A DNA stretch of 64,000 nucleotides. Origin: Brevibacillus aydinogluensis (GTDB lineage: Bacteria > Bacillota > Bacilli > Brevibacillales > Brevibacillaceae). The translations under genes were made by a program, and so were the position numbers. Location of the stretch: NCBI RefSeq assembly GCF_031954365.1, contig NZ_JAUSVZ010000018.1; one strand, given 5' to 3'. Each line of letters begins with the position of its first letter. The first letter of the stretch is position 1. The notes under the pieces are model-generated. The model did no database searches. It was not told the DNA's origin and saw only the letters and a list, made by a program, of their open reading frames with translations. Positions 14,211 to 22,725 of this stretch are shown in pieces.

Positions 14211-15530
14211 TTAGCTCCTCGATCCCGCCGCCTTTCCCTTGCCGCCGGGAAGGCGGGAGACGTATTGTGCGTAACGGATCAGGTTGGACAGGGAGGAACG
14301 GCGGATGGACGGTTCGTCAAACTTTTCCGGCTTGGCATTGGCCTCGAAAAACCAAAGCTGTCCTTCCGCGGTCAGTCCCAGATCCATCGACATTTCCGCC
14401 AAGGCTTTGATCTCTTCGTTCAGGGCGCGGGCGATGGTCAGCGAGGTCTCCTTGATCTTCGTTTCAACAGCCGCAGCATCTTCCTGGAACAGGGCGTTCA
14501 GCACGGTGGACAGGGGGTGAATCGAGCCGCCGCGCGGCACATGGGTGGTGATGTTTTGCGATCCGGCGCGACGGATGCCGATTCCGGTGACACACCACTC
14601 GCCCTTGCCGTTTTTCTGCACCAGGACGCGCACGTCAAACGGCTTTCCCAGATACAGCGCCCGATGGATTCCCTGCTGCATGATGTACCCCTGTTTCCGC
14701 ATGTGCAATTTGACGTGTTTCCAGACGGCGTACAGCGAGGAGAAGCGGCGGGAAATCGCGCGTTTTTCCTGCAGTCGCTGCAGGAACCAGCCGTTCTTGT
14801 TTAGCTCCACCCGCATGATGCCCTGACCGGCCCTGCCCCGAACGGGCTTCAGGTAGACAAACCGGTGTTTGTTGCAGAAGGTCCGAAAATGGGCAAACGT
14901 ATCCAGCTTCTTCGTCTCCGGCAAAAAGGGGGCTACCTCTGCGTGGCTGCTGAGCATGCGAAACAGCGTGTGCTTGTCAAAAAAGCAGCGGTTGAAAAGC
15001 GTGACGTTCTGCAAGTCCTCGATCTGATCCAGGGCTCGCTTCACGTCCGAGCGTCTTTCCGCCTGGCGCGACGGGACGCGGTTGTAGACGACGTGCGGAA
15101 ACGGCAGCACGGTTTCCAGCCACTGATTTTGCTGATCGTCGTACAGATAGCCGCGGACGTGTTTCTTTTCCCAGTTGATCCCCTGTGGAGTAAATACGTA
15201 GACCAACGCGCCCAACTTTTTGCCGGAGAGGGAGAGGTCCTTGAAATGGTCACGATTGCCGAGAAAGGTCGGTCCGTCCCCGACAGTCAGAATGCCGATC
15301 AACGGTCCGATCTTCAAAGTGTTGTCGACGGTCTTGCAGTTGATGCGGGTACGGATGCGGCCCGGCTTCGGCTTTGGATTGCCCAGGTGCAGCCGTTTTT
15401 TGCAGTCAAACGGCCCCAGGTGGGCAATCAACTGCCGGGGGTTGTTCGGCGTGAGCGCTTGTCGCGGGACGTGCAAAAACCATCGGCCGCTGGGGAGGAT
15501 GGTCAGCCACCCGGAGCGCTGTTGGAGCAT
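14211..15530 (-). CDS. YheC/YheD family ATP-grasp protein, fourth of the array
   Basis: A 439-aa member of the endospore coat-associated YheC/YheD family. The N-terminal half is the YheC/D-specific part (IGILTVGDG, VFTPQGINWEKKHV, VVYNRVPSR); the C-terminal half is an ATP-grasp fold (VYLKPVRGRAGQGIMRV, FDVRVLVQKNGKGEW, and the metal-binding E-x-N motif in FFEANAKP). ATG 15530 follows GGAAGGAGGA; an upstream in-frame ATG at 15605 lies inside the previous gene and has no ribosome-binding site. The frame overlaps that gene's 3' end region. ATP-grasp enzymes join carboxylates to amines, so a role in coat peptide or polymer modification is plausible but unproven. Confidence 0.85.
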   Translation of the reverse strand: MLQQRSGWLTILPSGRWFLHVPRQALTPNNPRQLIAHLGPFDCKKRLHLGNPKPKPGRIRTRINCKTVDNTLKIGPLIGILTVGDGPTFLGNRDHFKDLSLSGKKLGALVYVFTPQGINWEKKHVRGYLYDDQQNQWLETVLPFPHVVYNRVPSRQAERRSDVKRALDQIEDLQNVTLFNRCFFDKHTLFRMLSSHAEVAPFLPETKKLDTFAHFRTFCNKHRFVYLKPVRGRAGQGIMRVELNKNGWFLQRLQEKRAISRRFSSLYAVWKHVKLHMRKQGYIMQQGIHRALYLGKPFDVRVLVQKNGKGEWCVTGIGIRRAGSQNITTHVPRGGSIHPLSTVLNALFQEDAAAVETKIKETSLTIARALNEEIKALAEMSMDLGLTAEGQLWFFEANAKPEKFDEPSIRRSSLSNLIRYAQYVSRLPGGKGKAAGSRS

Positions 15531-15570
15531 GGGTGTTTCCTCCTTCCTGTACGGTGGTTCGCCTCGCTGC

Positions 15571-16947
15571 TTAAAAGTTGGCCAGATAGCAACTGTAGTC
15601 GACAAGCAGGCGGCTGGATTCCTGGTCCGCCTGTTTCAACCTGGCGTGTTTGAAGATGGACCGCCCCGGCTTGGAATTGGCTTCAAACATCCAGACGTGG
15701 CCGTGGGTGTCAATCCCCATGTCCAGCCCCAGTTCTCCCATGTCTGTCCCTCTCGCCTGTTCGAGCGCAGTGGCGATGAGGATGGCGGCTCGGGTGATGC
15801 GTTCAACCATCAGGTCTTTCTTTCTGCCGAACAGGTATGTCAGAAGTTCATCGCCTGGAATGACGGTTCCGCCGGTGCGGACGTGGGTGGTGACACTGCC
15901 GGAGCCGGCCACTTTGGCTGCCATGCAGGAGACGACCCATTTGTTTTGCTGGTTCTTGTGCAGGTGGACGCGGAAGTCAAACGGCCGGCCGTCAAACGTC
16001 ATGAGCGAGATGCCCTGTTGAGCCAGATAGGAGCCGACACGGCGGGTGCGAAACACGTGCTGGTACAGCGAGGAGAGCTTGGCAAAGCGCCGCTTGACGA
16101 TTTTGCTGCCGGAGTGGTAGGTGACGTCAAAGCCGCGGCCCGGATGGCGGACGATCTTGACGATCCCGTACCCCAGACTGCCGTTTTTCGGCTTCAGATA
16201 GACGAGCGGGTATTTCCGCAAAAGCGTGCGGAGCGTCTGCAGCGACGGCGAGGAATAGGTTTCCGGGATGTGTTCATTCACTTCGGGATTGGGGTAGAGG
16301 ATTTGATGCACGGTCCATTTGTCGAAAAACCCTTGGTTAAACATCGGCAGATTTACGTAGTGAGCCAGCCTGAATTTAAATTCCTGAACCGCTTCCTGAC
16401 GCTCCATCATCCGGGAAGGAATGCGGTCGTAGACGACGTCGGGCAGGGCGGTGTTCATTTTCCGCCAGACGTATCCGCCTCGCTTCGACGGGCGCAAAAA
16501 CCAGGCGTCCACGCGGTGATCGTTCCAGTTTACGTCGTGCGGAGAGAAGATAAAGTAAAAGACGCCTTTCCCCTCTTGAGCCTGCAGCAGGTTGTAAAAA
16601 AACGAGGTGCGCGCTCCAATCGGCTGGCGGGAATTGCTGCGCAGCCCAGTGGTGACAATACCGATGGAGGGGCCGATGCGCAGGGTGTCATCTTCCCATT
16701 TGATGTGGATCAGCCCGCCGTGCGGAATGCCCAGATCGGCTTTCAACAGGCTCGTGACCTTGACGATACTGCTGTCCGGATTTCGCCGGTCCTGAAAGAC
16801 GGTCGTGACCACTTCCCGTTTTCCCAGCGAGACCTTGATCTTTTGGCGGGGACGCAGCTGCAGCTTTTGGAACAGGTGGGACGGCAGGATAATGCCGGAG
16901 ACATGCGGGTAGGACAGGAAGCGGAGCCGCACTATGATCGATTCCAT
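15571..16947 (-). CDS. YheC/YheD family ATP-grasp protein, third of the array
   Basis: A 458-aa paralogue with the full YheC/D N-terminal beta-domain (ILPSHLFQKLQLRPRQKIKV, a swapped-hairpin-like segment for binding) and a C-terminal ATP-grasp domain (VYLKPKNGSLGYGIVKI, FDFRVHLHKNQQNKW, MFEANSKPGRS). ATG 16947 has AGGAGGT at a good distance. Only 14 bases separate it from the upstream paralogue, so the array is one operon. Its divergence from the neighbours (perhaps 30-40 percent by eye) points to old duplications rather than a recent tandem copy. Confidence 0.85.
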   Translation of the reverse strand: MESIIVRLRFLSYPHVSGIILPSHLFQKLQLRPRQKIKVSLGKREVVTTVFQDRRNPDSSIVKVTSLLKADLGIPHGGLIHIKWEDDTLRIGPSIGIVTTGLRSNSRQPIGARTSFFYNLLQAQEGKGVFYFIFSPHDVNWNDHRVDAWFLRPSKRGGYVWRKMNTALPDVVYDRIPSRMMERQEAVQEFKFRLAHYVNLPMFNQGFFDKWTVHQILYPNPEVNEHIPETYSSPSLQTLRTLLRKYPLVYLKPKNGSLGYGIVKIVRHPGRGFDVTYHSGSKIVKRRFAKLSSLYQHVFRTRRVGSYLAQQGISLMTFDGRPFDFRVHLHKNQQNKWVVSCMAAKVAGSGSVTTHVRTGGTVIPGDELLTYLFGRKKDLMVERITRAAILIATALEQARGTDMGELGLDMGIDTHGHVWMFEANSKPGRSIFKHARLKQADQESSRLLVDYSCYLANF

Positions 16948-16961
16948 GCGTTGTGTACCTC

Positions 16962-18041
16962 CTACATACTTTTCATGAGATAGCGGGCGTAGCGAACCGG
17001 ATGCGCGATGGAGCGGAGCCGGGCCTTTGGATCCTCAATCAGGCGGAACACGGTCCGTCCCGGTCTGCTGTTTACCTCGATGATCCAGACGTTGCCCGCC
17101 GTGTCGATGCCGACGTCAATCCCCAGCTCAACCAGCCGGCCGTGCACCTTTTCTAGATAGGGAGGGAGCTCAGTCGCCAGGCGGTCGATTTCCTGTTCGA
17201 TGCGGGCTTGCACTTCCGGCTGATAATGCTGGGCGAGAAAAGGCCCCAGCGGCACAGCCTTGCCGCCGCCGTGGAGATTGGACGTGATGCTGCGCTTGTC
17301 GCCCAGCCGGACGGCTTTTCCGGTGATTTCCCACGTACCGAGGCCGTTCTTTTGCACCAGAACGCGCACGTCAAACGGCGTCCCGTCCGGTGCGTGCAGC
17401 GACAGATACGGCTGGACCAGAAACGTCCGCCCGGCGGTAAAGCTGGCGATGAAGCTCTTCAGCCCTTGCGCTGTGCGAATCGTGCGGGAAAACGGCTCGT
17501 TTTTCCGATCCCGCCCGACAATCTCGAAGCCGTTGAGAGTGGGAACGATCCGCACCACGCCGGCACCGTGCGTGCCGGCAGACGGTTTGATTACGGCAGC
17601 ACCGTACGTTACCAGCATCTCCCGCAGCGCGGCAATGGTCAGTATCTCGGTCGGAGGAATCCACGCCGCCAACTCCGGCGACTTGCTCAACATCTGGTGC
17701 ACCTGCCACTTGCCGGAGAGACCGTGGCCCAAAAACGTAATCTGCGGGTCGTTTTGCAACTTCTTCACGAATGGTTTATAGTGGCGGTATGACGGACCGA
17801 CAAAACAGCGGTCGTAGATGACGTCCGGCAGCGGAAAGATTCCGCTGCGCCAGGCGCCGTTACGATATTCGAACCCGGCGACGGTACGGGACTCAAAATC
17901 AACCTGGCGCGGTGAAAAGACAAAGACGTGAATGCCTGCCTTGCGTCCGATCAGCGTCAGTTTTTTGTAGTACGATTTTTCCTGAAAATGCGGGCCGTGG
18001 CATCGGGTCATAATGCCCAGGCTTTTTTGCTTTGCCGTCAT
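16962..18041 (-). CDS. YheC/YheD family ATP-grasp protein, second of the array (short form)
   Basis: A 359-aa paralogue that lacks the roughly 90-residue N-terminal beta-domain of its three neighbours and begins directly at the SLGIMTRCHGPHF segment. The ATP-grasp half is intact (AAVIKPSAGTHGAGVVRI, FDVRVLVQKNGLGTW, IIEVNSRPGRT). Its length fits B. subtilis YheC (363 aa), while its longer neighbours fit YheD. The start lies six bases after the preceding paralogue's stop. Its GGGKAVPLG loop replaces the THVRTGG type seen in others. Confidence 0.85.
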   Translation of the reverse strand: MTAKQKSLGIMTRCHGPHFQEKSYYKKLTLIGRKAGIHVFVFSPRQVDFESRTVAGFEYRNGAWRSGIFPLPDVIYDRCFVGPSYRHYKPFVKKLQNDPQITFLGHGLSGKWQVHQMLSKSPELAAWIPPTEILTIAALREMLVTYGAAVIKPSAGTHGAGVVRIVPTLNGFEIVGRDRKNEPFSRTIRTAQGLKSFIASFTAGRTFLVQPYLSLHAPDGTPFDVRVLVQKNGLGTWEITGKAVRLGDKRSITSNLHGGGKAVPLGPFLAQHYQPEVQARIEQEIDRLATELPPYLEKVHGRLVELGIDVGIDTAGNVWIIEVNSRPGRTVFRLIEDPKARLRSIAHPVRYARYLMKSM

Positions 18042-18047
18042 GGAGGG

Positions 18048-19457
18048 TCACCTTCGTCTGATTTTCTTGCCGGTTTGTTTCCGTTTGGCTGTCCGGGGAA
18101 ACCCGCACAAATAGGCGGCGTAATCCAGCATGCGCAGAACGGATGGACGTACGCGCCGGACAGAGCTGTCTTCCCTGGCCGCCTCAGGTATCGCGCTGGC
18201 CGTTTTGGAGGGCTTGCTGTTCACTTCCAGGAGCCAGACCCGGCCGCGAATGTCGACGCCGAGATCCACGCCAAATTCCGCGTACCGGCCGGAGAGCGAC
18301 TGCTCCAGCAGCCGGGAGAGCTTCAGCGCAACGCTTCGCAGTGTCGCGACGGTCGGACGTGTACCCGTTGCCCAGGGGCCGCAGACGCGCAGAGCCTGGG
18401 CGGCACCGATCATCACGCCGCCGCGGGAGACGTTGGAGACGATGCTGTTTTGGCCGAGACGGGCGACCATCGACGTGACGGCCCATTCGCCTTTGCGGTT
18501 TTTTTGCACCAGTACGCGAAAGTCGGCGGGGCGCTGCTGGATGCCGATCAACGGCAGCCCCTGCTGCAGCAGGTACGGCTTTCCGTTTGTCCGGTTCTGC
18601 AGGTATCGATGCAGGCCGGAAATACTGGAAAATGATCGGGTCGCGCTGCCGAGCCGGGCTGTCTGATACCCGCCGGCGGTGCGCCGCAGGCGGATGATGC
18701 CGCGGCCCATGCTGCCGTTTGCCGGCTTGGCGTAGACGGTTTTGTGCTGCTCCAGCATCTGTTTCAGATCCGTCAGACCGGAATAGCATACCGTCTGCGG
18801 CAGGTGTTCGGCAGCCGCCGGCTCGTTTTCCAGCGCTGTGTGAACGTGCCACTTATTGAGAAATTGTTCATTGAAAAACGGGATGTTGAATTCCTTGCAC
18901 CGCTCGATCCAATCACCCATGGCCTCGCTTTGCTCCCGCTTTCGGGAAAGCCGGTTGTAGATGCATTGAGGCAACGGCAGCACCGTTTGCCGCCACTTTT
19001 CGTTGTGGCGAACCATGCCGTGGACGATCTGTTGTTTCCAGTTGACGTCCTGCATGCGAAATACACAGACGATTCCGCCGCGGCGGAGGCAGACGTCCGC
19101 TATCTCGTCGAAGAACGAGGTGAACGGACCAAACGGGGCGGCTGGGGACTGGGGGTTGTAGCGGGAGACCAGAACGCCCAGATAGGGGCCAAAAACAAGA
19201 CGCTGCTGGCTCGCGTAATAACGTGCCAGCAGGGGAACTCCCATAGGCAGATGCAGCGTGTGGGCCAGTGAGGGGCGAATCAGGGTGAGGCCGCTTCGTT
19301 CCATGCCCGTTACGCGGGCGCAAGCAGTCTTGCTGCCAAACTGGACAGTAAGCGTCGACGTGTCCAGCTTCCACTTGCGAAGACACGCTTGGGGCAGATA
19401 CAAATCGTTGTCCGTCTTGGGATCGTACGATTGCAGAAACGTTGGAACGTAAGACAT
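18048..19457 (-). CDS. YheC/YheD family ATP-grasp protein, first of the array
   Basis: A 469-aa paralogue and first gene of the leftward array. Start ATG 19457 (MSYVPTFLQSY) has GGGAAGGGGA upstream; ATG 19481 has none. It has the N-terminal beta-domain (YLPQACLRKWKLDTSTLTV), the YheC/D middle (VCVFRMQDVNWKQQIVHG) and ATP-grasp motifs (VYAKPANGSMGRGIIRL, DFRVLVQKNRKGEW, LLEVNSKPSKT). The C-terminal tail is very basic (RTAKRKQTGKKIRRR), unlike the others, and may bind nucleic acid or a polyanion. Driven by a candidate mother-cell promoter at 19492-19520. Confidence 0.85.
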   Translation of the reverse strand: MSYVPTFLQSYDPKTDNDLYLPQACLRKWKLDTSTLTVQFGSKTACARVTGMERSGLTLIRPSLAHTLHLPMGVPLLARYYASQQRLVFGPYLGVLVSRYNPQSPAAPFGPFTSFFDEIADVCLRRGGIVCVFRMQDVNWKQQIVHGMVRHNEKWRQTVLPLPQCIYNRLSRKREQSEAMGDWIERCKEFNIPFFNEQFLNKWHVHTALENEPAAAEHLPQTVCYSGLTDLKQMLEQHKTVYAKPANGSMGRGIIRLRRTAGGYQTARLGSATRSFSSISGLHRYLQNRTNGKPYLLQQGLPLIGIQQRPADFRVLVQKNRKGEWAVTSMVARLGQNSIVSNVSRGGVMIGAAQALRVCGPWATGTRPTVATLRSVALKLSRLLEQSLSGRYAEFGVDLGVDIRGRVWLLEVNSKPSKTASAIPEAAREDSSVRRVRPSVLRMLDYAAYLCGFPRTAKRKQTGKKIRRR

Positions 19458-19491
19458 GGCAATCCCCTTCCCATCAGACATGAAGTTAGTC

Positions 19492-19520
19492 TATTTTATG
19501 AGCAGGCATATACTTTGGTT
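19492..19520 (-). promoter_or_regulatory. Candidate sigma-K/sigma-E type promoter of the YheC/YheD array
   Basis: On the minus strand, AACC (19520-19517) and CATAAAATA (19500-19492) are 16 bases apart. This fits the mother-cell sigma-K pattern AC-N16/17-CATANNNTA. No good sigma-A pair is visible here. Low-information motif, so tentative. Confidence 0.35.
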
Positions 19521-19551
19521 CCATTGAGGAGAAGAGAGGGCGTTTGGCCAG

Positions 19552-20709
19552 ATGAATGCGTGGTTAGTGTTGCTGATGAACGTGGCGGTCGGTTCCGCCA
19601 TTGGCGGCATGACAAACGAGCTGGCGATCCGCATGCTGTTTCGCCCGCACAAACCGTGGCAGATCGGCGGCTGGCGGGTGCCGTTTACACCCGGATTGAT
19701 TCCCCGCCGGCGGGATGAGATCGCCGTCCACATGGGTCGGCTGGTGGAAGAGTACCTGCTGACCGCCGAGGGCATCAAACGGGCGCTGGCTCAAAGCGGA
19801 ATGGAGAAAACGTTGAACACCTGGCTGACCGGCGTGGTCGACAGATGGTGTGCGGACGGCCGCACCCTGCGCCAGTTTCTGCACGCTGCCGCTCCCGAGC
19901 TGTTGGCCGAAGACGGCGGGATAAGCGAGAGCGTGCGCCGTCCGCTTCAGCAACGGTGGCAGGCGTTTGTCAACGAACTGATTCATCATCATGAACAGAA
20001 GCGGCTGCGCGAACTGATCCCCGCAGAGGGCATGGCCCGGATCGACACGGCGCTGGAGGATGCCAGCCGTCTCCTGCTGGAGCGTTTTCGCGCCTATCTG
20101 CACTCACCCGACGGTCAGCAGACGGTGCAGCAGATGATGCGCGGAATGCTCGGCGGAGGAGGCATGTTTGGCGGCTTGGTCGGCATGTTTCTGACGGAGG
20201 AAAAAATCGTCGGCAAACTGCTTCCCTACCTGGACGACCTGCTGGCCCATCCGGAACTGGTGAATCGGCTGAACCGCTTTTTGCGTCAGGAAGCAGACAG
20301 ATGGCTGGACAAAACCGTGCGGGACGTGTATGACTGGATCGGAGCGCAGCAGGTGGAAGCGTGGTCGTCTGCCCTGTTTGCCAAGCTGGAGGAGCAGGGC
20401 GTCCGGCTTCTGGACAAGCCGCTTTGCCAACTGCTCTCCCCGCTGCGACAGACGGTGGCGGACCAGGTGATTCCCCGGCTGGCGCGCTGGATGGTGGAGA
20501 CAGTGGAGCACAATGTGGAACGGCTGTTTCACAAACTCTCCGTCCGCGACATCGTCACCAGGCAGGTGGAGGGCTTCCCGATCGAACGGATCGAGGAGAT
20601 GATCGTGGGGATTTCCGGACGGGAGTTTCGCATGATCACCATTCTCGGGTTTATCCTGGGAGGTGTCATCGGACTGGTGCAGGGGCTGTTGGCCGCCTTG
20701 TGGAGATAG
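19552..20709 (+). CDS. yheB: DUF445 family membrane protein YheB
   Basis: A 385-aa DUF445 protein: an N-terminal membrane segment (LLMNVAVGSAIGGMTNELAIRMLFRP), the family PFTPGLIPRRRDEIA motif, a long helical middle and a C-terminal membrane segment (MITILGFILGGVIGLVQGLLAALW). In B. subtilis, yheB adjoins yheC and yheD and belongs to sporulation-linked loci; the same association holds here. ATG 19552 follows GAGGAGAAGAGAGGG. Molecular role unknown; anchoring at a membrane by both ends is suggested by the two terminal segments. Confidence 0.85.
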   Translation: MNAWLVLLMNVAVGSAIGGMTNELAIRMLFRPHKPWQIGGWRVPFTPGLIPRRRDEIAVHMGRLVEEYLLTAEGIKRALAQSGMEKTLNTWLTGVVDRWCADGRTLRQFLHAAAPELLAEDGGISESVRRPLQQRWQAFVNELIHHHEQKRLRELIPAEGMARIDTALEDASRLLLERFRAYLHSPDGQQTVQQMMRGMLGGGGMFGGLVGMFLTEEKIVGKLLPYLDDLLAHPELVNRLNRFLRQEADRWLDKTVRDVYDWIGAQQVEAWSSALFAKLEEQGVRLLDKPLCQLLSPLRQTVADQVIPRLARWMVETVEHNVERLFHKLSVRDIVTRQVEGFPIERIEEMIVGISGREFRMITILGFILGGVIGLVQGLLAALWR

Positions 20710-20752
20710 CGATGCGGCCTGTTTTTTGGGCCATGGTACTCTGAAACGAAAC

Positions 20753-20780
20753 TGTAAAGCCGTTGTAATCTTTCTGTAAT
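20753..20780 (-). promoter_or_regulatory. Pho-box-like triple direct repeat
   Basis: TGTAAA (20753-20758), TGTAAT (20764-20769) and TGTAAT (20775-20780) recur with an exact 11-base period. On the minus strand these read ATTACA, ATTACA, TTTACA, close to the PhoP half-site TT(A/C/T)ACA. They lie between yheB and a short region ending in a strong terminator. Confidence 0.4.
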
Positions 20781-20838
20781 ATTACCGGGGTAAGATAAAG
20801 ACACGATGAAAACCCCCTTAATGATATACTTTCTGCCG

Positions 20839-20868
20839 GAGTAGCCGCAAAGCTACTCTTTTTTTTTA
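20839..20868 (+). terminator. Strong terminator in the yheB-ytoI gap
   Basis: GAGTAGC (20839-20845), loop CGCAAA, GCTACTC (20852-20858), then ten T. It lies 130 bases after yheB; between is no recognisable gene, only a 12-codon ATG frame without a good ribosome-binding site. It ends either yheB mRNA or a short independent RNA. Confidence 0.8.
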
Positions 20869-20997
20869 CCCGGCCATCGGGTATAGTGAACCCAGGAGAG
20901 TACCTGAACATCCCGGGTTGGCCGGTCCCGGCTGCAGCGCGAGCCGGGGGCAACGATACCGCTGTGGAAGCATAGGATGGAGGGTGGGTACAAGCAG

Positions 20998-22308
20998 ATG
21001 GCAACCAAACACGAACAAATTCTACAATATATTGACCGTCTTCCGATCGGTACGAAGATCTCCGTGCGCCAGATCGCCAAGGATCTGGATGTAAGCGAAG
21101 GCACCGCCTACCGGGCGATCAAGGAAGCGGAAACGCAGGGCTACGTCAGCACGATCGAGCGCGTCGGAACGGTGCGGATCGAGAAAAAGCAAAAGGAAAA
21201 CATTGAACGGCTGACGTTCGCCGAAGTGGTCAACATCGTCGACGGTCACGTCGTGGGCGGCCGCGAGGGGCTGCACAAGACATTGAACAAGTTCGTCATC
21301 GGCGCCATGCAGTTGGAGGCGATGATGCGCTACATCGACGCGGGCAGCCTGCTGATCGTGGGGAACCGCTATCAGGCGCACAAAATCGCCCTGCAGCAGG
21401 GAGCGGCCGTCCTGATTACCGGCGGCTTTGACACCAGTGAAGAGGTAAAGCGGTTGGCCGACCAGCTGGCCTTGCCGATCATCTCGTCCAGCTATGACAC
21501 GTTTACCGTCGCTTCCATGATCAACCGGGCCATTTACGATCGGCTGATCAAAAAAGAGATCGTCATGGTGGAAGACATCCTCAAACCGCTGGCGGAGACG
21601 CCCGTGCTGCTCCCGACGGACACGGTCGCCAAGTGGCACCAGTATACGGAATTGTATCAGGACACCCGTTTTCCCGTCGTCGACGAGCAGATGCGGCTGA
21701 TTGGGATCGTCACGTCGAAAGACATCATCGGCCACGAGGAGACAGCGACGATCGACAAGGTGATGACGAAAAATCCGATCACCACGTCGCCGCGCGTCTC
21801 CGTGGCCTCCTCCGCGCATCTGATGGTGTGGGAGGGGATCGAACTGCTGCCGGTGGTGGACAACTACCGCAAACTGGTCGGCGTGCTCAGCCGCAACGAC
21901 GTGCTGAAGGCGCTGCAGTATACGGCCAAGCAGCCGCAGATGAGCGAGACGTTCCCCAACCTGATCATGTCCCACTTCCGTGAGGAGCGGCAGGGAGACC
22001 AGCTCGTCTACAAGGGGGAAGTGACACCCCAGATGACCAATCACCTGGGGACGATTGCCAGCGGCATCATGACCACCGTCATGGTGGAAGCGGCGTGCAA
22101 CCTGCTGCGGCTGCAGCGGCGCGGGGACATGGTGCCGGAGAACATCACCGTCTACTTTTTGAAGCCGGTGCAGATGGAGAGCCAGATCGAGGTGCGGCCG
22201 CGCCTCATGGACATCAGCCGCCGCTTCGGAAAGGTGGAAGTCTGCGTGTACCACGGCGACCAGCAGGTGGGACAGGCGATGGTAACGGCGCAGATCATCG
22301 ATCGCTAA
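20998..22308 (+). CDS. ytoI: DRTGG/CBS/hotdog domain regulator YtoI
   Basis: A 436-aa multidomain protein: an N-terminal winged helix (ISVRQIAKDLDVSEGTAYRAIKE), a DRTGG domain (LTFAEVVNIVDGHVVGG to SSSYDTFT), two CBS domains (PVVDEQMRLIGIVTSKDI and MTKNPITTSPRVSVASS to LPVVDNYRKLVGVLSRND) and a C-terminal hotdog fold (MTNHLGTIASGIMTTVMVEAA, ENITVYFLKPVQMES). CBS pairs usually bind adenine nucleotides, so it may link energy state or an acyl ligand to transcription. ATG 20998 suits GGAGGG at 20979-20984 better than ATG 20977. In B. subtilis ytoI is also near ytpI and dnaE. Confidence 0.9.
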   Translation: MATKHEQILQYIDRLPIGTKISVRQIAKDLDVSEGTAYRAIKEAETQGYVSTIERVGTVRIEKKQKENIERLTFAEVVNIVDGHVVGGREGLHKTLNKFVIGAMQLEAMMRYIDAGSLLIVGNRYQAHKIALQQGAAVLITGGFDTSEEVKRLADQLALPIISSSYDTFTVASMINRAIYDRLIKKEIVMVEDILKPLAETPVLLPTDTVAKWHQYTELYQDTRFPVVDEQMRLIGIVTSKDIIGHEETATIDKVMTKNPITTSPRVSVASSAHLMVWEGIELLPVVDNYRKLVGVLSRNDVLKALQYTAKQPQMSETFPNLIMSHFREERQGDQLVYKGEVTPQMTNHLGTIASGIMTTVMVEAACNLLRLQRRGDMVPENITVYFLKPVQMESQIEVRPRLMDISRRFGKVEVCVYHGDQQVGQAMVTAQIIDR

Positions 22309-22339
22309 TCAATCGGGATCACGCAAACGGAATTACACA

Positions 22340-22383
22340 CAAAAAAGGTCGTCCGGACGGCAGTGCCGCGGACGGCCTTTTTG
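22340..22383 (+). terminator. Terminator of ytoI
   Basis: AAAAAAGGTCGTCCG pairs with CGGACGGCCTTTTT across a short loop (22341-22383), with A and T tracts on the two sides. It could also serve the leftward 38-codon gene. Confidence 0.85.
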
Positions 22384-22416
22384 GCTTGCTGACCTGTACA
22401 ATGTCAATTGGTGAGG

Positions 22417-22533
22417 TTATCTGTACGAAGACAGAAAAAAGTTGAGCAGTCCGACTGCAACGAAAAAACCGAGCATCCCAATCAGGAAATAACCGATATA
22501 CAGAATGATTCGGTAGGGGGATTGATCGCGCAT
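22417..22533 (-). CDS. 38-residue single-span membrane protein
   Basis: ATG 22533 is preceded by GGGAGGACAACC, a good ribosome-binding site, and runs to TAA at 22417-22419. The product is hydrophilic for eight residues, then hydrophobic from residue 9 to 34 (IILYIGYFLIGMLGFFVAVG and on), and ends SSYR. It is a likely real small membrane protein of unknown function. It lies between ytoI and the ArsR-type gene, convergent to ytoI and upstream of its terminator hairpin. Confidence 0.65.
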   Translation of the reverse strand: MRDQSPYRIILYIGYFLIGMLGFFVAVGLLNFFLSSYR

Positions 22534-22661
22534 GGTTGTCCTCCCTTTTTTCTTTCTTTGCCGATTGAACATTTCCAGTTCTTACTGGTATATACGTGCT
22601 GACCGGCCCGGACGTTTCGCGGTCCGCATTGACAGCGGAGAAAAAGCGGCTTATGTTTATG

Positions 22662-22679
22662 ATTAGACAATCATCTAAT
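22662..22679. promoter_or_regulatory. Inverted repeat upstream of the ArsR-type gene
   Basis: ATTAGA-caatca-TCTAAT (22662-22679) is an 18-base inverted repeat 46 bases before the start codon. ArsR-family proteins usually bind AT-rich repeats of this size at their own promoters, so this is a candidate operator. Confidence 0.45.
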
Positions 22680-22725
22680 GTAATGGACACGATATACACG
22701 ATTGAAACGGAAGGAGGGGGTTTCC

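Noticed and set aside
20797..20845. 12-codon leader peptide in the yheB-ytoI gap
   Set aside because: ATG near 20805 has no proper ribosome-binding site and ends inside the terminator stem; recorded only as part of a possible small RNA.
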